Below are positions 58,175 to 64,000 of a stretch of 64,000 bases of DNA, piece by piece. The stretch is from Pyropia haitanensis. Taxonomy: Eukaryota; Rhodophyta; Bangiophyceae; Bangiales; Bangiaceae. Made by a program: the position numbers and the translations under genes. The notes under the pieces are model-generated. The model did not search any database. It saw only the letters and a list, made by a program, of their open reading frames with translations, and was not told where the DNA came from. The stretch's first letter is position 1. Each line of letters begins with the position of its first letter. The stretch spans positions 7,224,026-7,288,025 of the forward strand of contig SDUX01000004.1 of NCBI GenBank assembly GCA_008729055.1, written 5' to 3'.

Positions 58175-59667
58175 CACGCCCTAAAACACGTGTAAGACAC
58201 GCCTGAGGCGGGGCATTCGACACGCACAGGGCGTGTTTGCCAACCCTACTCGCGAGTGCCGTCGCCAGAGCCGCGCCGCCACAGCCACCGCCGCTATATA
58301 CAGTGCGTCTCCGTTCATATCCCACCCTTTGGTCATCCCACGTGGCGCTGAATACGCAACGTTTCAACTTACAGCACGCATGATCGTGCGATCAATACAT
58401 GTTTTTGATCGATCCGATTGTCTTTTCAAGAGCAGTGGGACATGGGCCGGGCGGGATATGAATGGAGACGCACTGCACTGGGAGGACATATAAATTGATG
58501 AATAGATTCACATACTATATTATGAGGGACTACAGCTTAAAACCACATGTCAATGGGGGGCTACAAGGGCACGACGAGAGCGCGACGAAGATTTTCAGGG
58601 CCGCGAATCAAGCGCTGTTACGGGGTCGACTGCCAAACTTCTCTGACAGCCTTCGCGGAGTTTTTCCAATTGGCAAGACGATCCCTGCCATGCATTCCAT
58701 AGATGTACTGCAACTGCCCTGCAATTTCTCCAACGTTTTGCCATCCAACTGTGCATCTCTTTGTATTTGTAAATGCCATCGAAATAGGCCAAGACTGAGT
58801 GCGGTCGCCGAGCCATGCGGCAGTGCGCCTGGTCGCCGAGCGGTGCGGCTGTGCACCTGGTCGCCGAGCGGTGCGGCTGTGCGCGTGGTCGCCGAGCGGT
58901 GCGGCTGTGCGTGCTCGTGGAGCGGTGCGGCTGGGGTTGGTTTTGGCGCGCTGCTGCTGACGACAGCAGCATCGTAACGCCGAGGAGACGTCGGTTGAAG
59001 TCGTCCCGTGGTGTCCCGGCCAGTTACCACTGTGACCGTGCTAGCCTGGACAAACCAATCCAACGGGAGCGGATGGTTGCGACAGCTCTCTCACATCTCG
59101 CGCGCACGTATGTTGAACTTGCTCTCGGTCAAAGGGAGGGTCTGTTGGGGATGTGGGCATAGAATATGAGGCCACTAGCATCGAAGGGCTGTGCGTAGCT
59201 CAGACATACGCCAGTTGTCATTGGTATTGCTCTCGTGGACAACGTGTCCCACGTGCGACTCGAAGATACTAATCGGTCGCCAAGGAAGCACCAACGCTCC
59301 CCCGCTACTTCTTTCTTGTTTCGGTTTTCTGTCCCTTTGTGCGTGTGCACTGGACTTGAAGATTCACCAGATGCCGGTGCTTCCTGGACCATGGCGGATG
59401 CGAGGCGCGGCGGACAAGCACACCTGCAAGCTACCGGCCTTTACTGCAACTGCTGGAGGATGCATCCCTACTGCGCTCACGGGAGGCTTGTCCCCATTTC
59501 CTTCACGTGTGTGCTGGCGTCCGAACAACCTCAAGGACCGTCCGTTTCCTGCCGGACGGTGCAGGTCATCTTTGCCCAATCCTGTGACCTTCCTTGCCCG
59601 TGCAGCCAGACAGGAGGATGGGTACACTCGAAGTGGTCCTCTGCTCGGCGTGGGGATCCCCCCAGCG
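58175..59667. other. Lower-GC upstream flank of the NTPase-nuclease gene
   Basis: Near-balanced composition from about 58180. It contains an imperfect inverted repeat (GACACGCCCT near 58174 / AGGGCGTGTT near 58228), a 28-bp tandem repeat and a GTAGCTCAG box near 59195 that does not develop into a tRNA. The frame of the downstream gene is open back to about 59191, so its start could be upstream of 59668. Confidence 0.45.
58804..58935. repeat. 28-bp tandem repeat, about 4.5 copies
   Basis: The unit GTCGCCGAGCGGTGCGGCTG plus about 8 bp recurs at 58804, 58832, 58860 and 58888, with a degenerate copy from 58916. It is GC-rich inside a lower-GC region. The period is not divisible by three, so coding use is unlikely. 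Confidence 0.85.
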
Positions 59668-62600
59668 ATGGAGGTAAGCAGCGAGCCGCTGTCGGCTGAT
59701 GTCATGATCATCAAGAAGGAGGCTGAGCTGCAAAGCATCTGGGAGGACTTGGCGTTGGAGGCTTCGGGGCGTGCCACTCTAGGAAAGGAGCTGGAGAAAC
59801 CTGATTGGAGTGCGGCTGAGGAGGCTCAACTCAAGGCCTCGTGGATGGGTTCTTGGGCACATGAGTCCTCTCTTCGAGAAGACAAGACGTACGTTATGGA
59901 CGTGCTTCGAGGCCTTCGCAGGGTCGTGGACGTCGATGAGTACGCGGCGAACCTTCCCTTGGCGGCGGCGATGATGAAGCGGCGGACCCTGAGCAACGTG
60001 ATAAACAAGAAGGAGAAGCAGCTGGAGGTCGTGAGGGGGAACCTGAAGGCGACTTCCAAGGAACTCGCTGACGCGCGACAGAAGCTGCAGCAGCTGCCCC
60101 CTCGTGCTGATCGTGCTCACTGCCAGCATATTGTGGATGCTACCGTTGGCGTGCTGGAGTCTTTCAGAGAGGACAAGACGTACATCCTGGCCGAGCTCCG
60201 TGGTCTGCACATGAAGTTCAGCGAGCTTGAGGCTGCTATCAAGAGGGCGATGCAGGTACGCAGCCATCCGCTTTTCGTTTATTTCTGTGTGCCTCATTTC
60301 GTGCTCTCTCTGTACCTCACTCTGTGTTCTTCTTTTGCTTGTGTGGTGTTGTGTGTCCATGTTTTGTTCTATGCTGACATGCGATATTCAACTTGCCTGA
60401 GGTTCTTCCTTTGCTCTGGATCTACTTATTGTGGACACATACGCAGCTCCGCGGCCCGTCGCCGCTACACGCCGCGCCCTTCGACGAGGTAATCCGGCGC
60501 TTGAGGCGCTTTGTGGAGCCCAACCCGCGAAAGTCTGGGCTCTTGAAGGAGCCTATGGGGCCCAACCTGGCTGCTGCAGCCATCAAGAGGCTTTACGAGC
60601 TCCGCGAAGACGCTCGCACCACAGGCTTTGTGACCGGCTCTCCCGGTAGGGGCAAGACGCTGTTCCTGCTGCTTCTGCTCCTTTCTGTTGACCCTGAGAA
60701 CGTGCACCTGGTTGAACTGCTGTCCAAGGACATGCAAGCGTGGTGGACGACGCTCCCGATTTTTGTCATTACCTTCAACGGGGTCTGCTCGGTCAGTATT
60801 GAGGACCACGTCCTCGCTTGGCTGAACCCTAGTCTCCCACTGCTCTTGCGGATCATCTACTCCGAGTCTTGGGATCCCACCGTTGTCGGAGCCAGCTTTT
60901 CATCGTTCCGGAGCGACGCGCTGGAGCGCCTGAAGACGAATAAGATGACTGTTGCGGACGTCGAGGCCATTGCCAATGACTTGGCAGAGGCGCGTCTGGC
61001 TGTCTCTTCGACCGAGCACAATCGCGGGATCCTCCTAGTTGATGAGCTGCCCCGCCTGTCGCTCTCTGCGCTCTCTCCCTCAGAGCTCAACCAGTTGGAA
61101 CGCGATATCGAGCAGCTCAGCAAGCCCAAGGTCAACGCGGGGGCGCCAGATGAGGAGCCAGAGGTCACGGCAGCGGCGGACGAAGCAGCTCCTGCGACGG
61201 CGGCGACGGCGGCGGCGACGGCGGCGACGGCGGCGACTGCGGCGATAGCGGCGACGGCGGCGACGGCGGCAACGACGGCGGCCAAGACGAAATCAACGAC
61301 TGCGCAGCGTTTGTCATCAACAGCAATCGAGGAGGAGACGGCCGGCAGTGTGAATTCTGCTTTGACAGCTGAGGCGGCCACGCAGCAATCTGGTGCACCA
61401 ACTGAGCGCCTGAAAGCGATCGACTCGTCGCAGCCGGAGGATGGTGTGATGAAGACCGCTGAGGCGGTGCGGAAGAAGGCGGCGGACTGGTGCGAGACGC
61501 GGGGCGTTCGGCCGGTGATGACGGCGTTCAACGAGCGCTTCATTGATCGACAAGCTGGGAAGCTGACGGGCTCGTTGTCGAACGTGTGGGAGCTTGTTAG
61601 AATCCCGCTTCTTCCGCGGAAGGAGCTGATAGCCGCTCACAAGCGCCGTCTCGTGGAGCAGGGGTTTGCTTTGCGGCGGACGACTGCTACTGGTCAAAGG
61701 CGACTACAATCCTCGGACGTCACGGCAAAGCATTTTGAGCTGCTCACCCTCGGCCATCCTCGGGCTTGCGTCGTGCTCGACGTGGCTATTGAAGGGTCCA
61801 GAGACGGCGACTCCTTCCTGGGCATCCTACTTTTTGCCCTTGACCCGTCTCGCCTGTCTGTTGCGAAGGTGAGTATTGAGATTTTGGCCCAGTATCCGCT
61901 TTTGATGGCGGCTGGACTGCTCAACATAGACTTGCCTTCTACTGGCTTCTTCACCGAGACTCTGTCGTTTGACTCAGCTTTTGGCGAAGGCGCACTGCTC
62001 GCGCGGGAGCGTCTGGGGACAAGGGGCAGAAGTCCCGCACCCATGGAGACCCGGTCCAAGAAGACCACAATCATCGTTACGTTCTTCCTGGCTGCGATTG
62101 CTTTGGAAGAAGAGCTGGCAATCCGACGGTCGTCCTCTGCGGTCGCTGCTGTGCCCATTGTCCCTCCAACGCCGAGCTCAACTGCCGACACGACGACCGA
62201 AGCTGATGAAGGTGATAATACGATGACCACTAATGCTTTTGAGGACAGAGTAGTGGCGACGGTGCACAACCTTTCTGACTATGACGGTGGGGTCTACTCG
62301 GCTTGCAGGGAGGTGCGGCGCGCTCTGCTCAACGGCGACGTTCCGGTGGCCTGGGAGAACCTTTTCATCTGGTCCGAGGTGTTGGCAAGCCGCAACCGAG
62401 CACTGCTGATGAAGCACGAGGCATTGCTGCGGAGTACGAGGCGCCTTCCGTACCGGAGGTTCTCTGTGCGCATGCTTTATCCTGCACCTGACCGCCTCAC
62501 TGGCAAGGCGCATTGGCTTGAGGCAGCCCGCATGGACGCGGCGATTCCTCGTCTCGGCGTGGTGCACTTCTCGACGATCCCGGAGCTGTTGCGGTTACCC

Positions 62601-63077
62601 GATGATGTCAAGTTGGGGCACGTGTGGAGGCCGTGGAGTGCTACCTTCACAGGTATCGATGGCATCATGTTTATGCGCTGCACTGCTGGCGCAAGAGGCG
62701 GACCTCGGAAGAATGAGCTTGCGGCGATCGTTTTAGAGTGCAAGAGCGCCGCCTTGGTGGCCAGCGCGGACATCCAGCCTTCATGTGTCGCGCTGCGCGA
62801 GCAGTTTGGTGATGAGCTATGGCAGCACTGGCAGCGGCGCACGGCTCTCGTGTTTGTTTCGCGCGAGAAGGCGCCGACCAAGCTGGACATGCGCACATCC
62901 AGCTTTGCCATTGACAGTGCTATTGTGGTGGACATTGACTCCCTCGAGAAGGCGTATGGCACCGCCATTGCGACTTTTGCGTTTTGCGCCGACTCGCTGT
63001 TCGGTTCGCAAGTCGTACGGACGTCATCCACAAAGAAGTCGCGTGGAGGTGAGGGCGGGGCTACTCCTCGGATATGA
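59668..63077 (+). CDS. Crinkler/RHS-like P-loop NTPase with C-terminal PD-(D/E)XK nuclease, two exons
   Basis: Joining 59668-60255 and 60447-63077 gives 1072 residues. Residues 1-196 are helical, with two copies of REDKTY(V/I) repeats and heptad-like helices (NKKEKQLEVVRGNLKATSKE). The NTPase domain has Walker A GSPGRGKT (260-267), PIFVITFNG, and Walker B GILLVDELPRL (Asp395, Glu396). An Ala/Thr linker (about 440-480) is encoded by GGCGAC repeats. A second helical region follows (AFNERFIDRQAGKLTGSLSN, SRLSVAKVSIEILAQYPLLM). The C-terminal domain has TGIDGIMF (Asp934) and IVLECKSA (Glu960, Lys962), the D...ExK signature. This matches the NTPase-nuclease architecture described for Crinkler and trypanosome RHS-type proteins. 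No ubiquitin-like Crinkler header or signal peptide is visible. Composition is far less GC-rich than the neighbours. Function is inferred. Confidence 0.78.
60256..60446 (+). other. Intron in NTPase-nuclease gene
   Basis: The donor is GATGCAG|GTACGC and the acceptor CATACGCAG|CTCCGC; 191 nt, phase 0, T-rich. Splicing joins AIKRAMQ to LRGPSPLH and connects the N-terminal helical region to the NTPase domain in frame. Unspliced, the first frame runs into a hydrophobic tail and a stop at 60490. Confidence 0.8.
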
Positions 63078-63186
63078 TGGCTCGTCGTCGGGGGTGTGCG
63101 AGGCGTTGGAGGCAGCGGCGACGGTGGCGGCGGCGGCGGCAAGGTCCCCACAAAGACTGAGACAGGGGTAGGTGGTGGTAACGGGT

Positions 63187-64000
63187 TTGTGGCCGCTGGT
63201 AAGATTGGGGTGTCTTGACGGGGAGAAGAAGGCGTTCTTGAGCTGTGACGTGCACGTGCGCTGGCTGGCGCAGACCCCCTCCCGGCCGCTCGCCGCCTGG
63301 CACACGGACGCGTCCTCGCCGTGGGGCCTCGACAACCCGCCGCTTTTTGCGATCGCCACCCGCGGCCTCGCGGCGGTCGCCGCGGGGGTGGACGGCGGGT
63401 CACTAGTGCGGCTGGACGGCCCGCCCCCGACGGCGGCGGCGGCCGTGCTCTTCATGCGCGCGTCCGTGATGGCGTCGGATGTGGTGTTGGCGGCGGGGCT
63501 GGCCCGCCTCATGACGGCTCTGCTGCCCCGCCGGCGGATGGCAGCCGCCTTGGCCTTCCGCAACGCCGCGGCGGTGCTGCTGCACCCGGGGCTGCTGCTC
63601 GTCGACCACATCCACTTTCCGTACAATCGGCTCCCGCTGGGGGTGCTGCTCGGCGCGGTGGCGGCGGCAGTGGAGGGCGCCTCCGTCCTTGCCGCAGTCG
63701 CCGCGGCGGTGGCGTTTAACCTCAAGCACATGCTGGTGCCCGCGGCGCTGCCGCTGGGCGTCCACCTGGCCGCCGCCGGCCTCGCCGCGACGGCGTCGAC
63801 GGCAGCGTGGCGGGGCGGGCGGCGCACCTGGGCGCGATTGTCATTAGCGGCGCCGACGCGCTGGTGCTGCCGTGGCTCCCCTTTCTCGTTGCGGGGGGGG
63901 GGGTGGCGGCGGTGGCGCCCATACTGGCGCGCCTCGCGCCGGTCGGCCGGCAATTGCTCCACAGCTATTTACTGGGCGGCCAACGCGTGGGCGGTGGTGA
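63187..64000 (+). CDS. ALG8: ALG8 alpha-1,3-glucosyltransferase, partial (cut by window end; N-terminus unclear)
   Basis: ALG8 adds the second glucose to the dolichol-linked N-glycan precursor in the ER lumen. Seen: CDVHVRWLAQTPSRPLAAWH, then SSPWGLDNPPLFA (the WTLDYPPFFAWFE region), LFMRASVMASDVVL, AAVLLHPGLLLVDHIHFPYN followed by RLPLGVLLGAVAAAVEG (the LLVDHIHFQYN motif that separates ALG8 from ALG6), AFNLKHMLVPAALPLGVHL, and near the end YWAANAWAVV (like HAYWAPNFWALY). The last part is in other frames after G-runs at about 63890-63903. The usual N-terminal membrane segment is not visible. Upstream, the frame reads VRLGCLDGEKKAFLS to a TAG near 63160, so an upstream exon or a truncated start must be assumed. 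The gene runs past base 64000. Confidence 0.85.
   Translation, partial: MWPLVRLGCLDGEKKAFLSCDVHVRWLAQTPSRPLAAWHTDASSPWGLDNPPLFAIATRGLAAVAAGVDGGSLVRLDGPPPTAAAAVLFMRASVMASDVVLAAGLARLMTALLPRRRMAAALAFRNAAAVLLHPGLLLVDHIHFPYNRLPLGVLLGAVAAAVEGASVLAAVAAAVAFNLKHMLVPAALPLGVHLAAAGLAATASTAAWRGGRRTWARLSLAAPTRWCCRGSPFSLRGGGWRRWRPYWRASRRSAGNCSTAIYWAANAWAVV

Noticed and set aside
59187..59265. tRNA-like start (GTAGCTCAG box)
   Set aside because: The D-arm-like box is present, but no matching T-arm, anticodon stem or acceptor pairing could be found downstream.
61860..61880. Second intron in the NTPase-nuclease gene (AAG|GTGAGT)
   Set aside because: The donor-like site lies in a conserved-looking frame (SVAKVSIEILAQYPLL) that continues without stops, so no splicing is needed.
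63024..63962. Minus-strand 312-codon gene over ALG8
   Set aside because: It is the antisense shadow of ALG8, which has clear family motifs on the plus strand.

Overview
This window looks like nuclear DNA from an oxygenic phototrophic alga, most likely a bangiophyte red alga (Porphyra/Pyropia type). That is an inference. It rests on extreme GC content, dense poly-C/poly-G runs and GGC/GCC microsatellites, closely packed and mostly intronless genes, typical eukaryotic housekeeping genes, and a cyanobacterial-type LdpA gene together with amino-acid enzymes that look plastid-targeted. No bacterial operon, CRISPR array, rRNA or convincing tRNA is present.

Layout. 1-8.3 kb: a type I membrane protein (1354-2109 +), an LdpA-like Fe-S protein (3032-4968 -) with a 23-bp x 7 tandem repeat upstream, and a PARP16-like ADP-ribosyltransferase (6830-8334 +). 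8.6-19.4 kb: ubiquitin-activating enzyme E1 (8644-11907 -), divergent from a condensin CAP-G gene (12757-16723 +), then DPH2 of the diphthamide pathway (17323-19443 +). 19.5-23.1 kb: a bifunctional dehydroquinate dehydratase/shikimate dehydrogenase (-) and diaminopimelate decarboxylase (+), head to head over a 519-bp gap. 23.8-27.9 kb: the nucleoporin NUP93/Nic96. 27.9-34.9 kb: a poorly conserved stretch with a likely pseudogene (29.6-32.4 kb) and two weak minus-strand candidates. 35.2-37.9 kb: an unusual RING finger + RG-rich + Smr-domain protein. 38.7-46.7 kb: a two-segment membrane protein, a prenylcysteine oxidase-like flavoprotein and the NOL9/Grc3 polynucleotide kinase. 47.7-50.8 kb: a DUF815 AAA-type ATPase with AT-hook-like motifs and an intron inside the Walker A motif. 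51.3-58.2 kb: an Ala-rich candidate, a lower-GC gene-poor stretch, a small multi-exon candidate, a GT25-like glycosyltransferase and a 53-residue membrane peptide. 59.7-63.1 kb: a Crinkler/RHS-like P-loop NTPase fused to a PD-(D/E)XK nuclease in a clearly lower-GC island. 63.2-64 kb: ALG8, truncated by the window end.

Many conserved genes (LdpA, PARP16, CAP-G, DPH2, NUP93, PCYOX, NOL9, DUF815, GT25) change reading frame exactly at long C or G homopolymers. Genes without long runs (E1, the shikimate enzyme, LysA, RING-Smr) are open throughout. Sequencing or assembly indels in homopolymers are the simplest explanation, so the coordinates of those genes mark the span, not one uninterrupted frame.

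The most interesting element is the CR/RHS-type NTPase-nuclease, an architecture known from eukaryotic effectors and transposon-derived conflict proteins. It lies next to ALG8, whose usual N-terminus is not visible. The RING-Smr fusion and the AT-hook DUF815 ATPase are the next most interesting.
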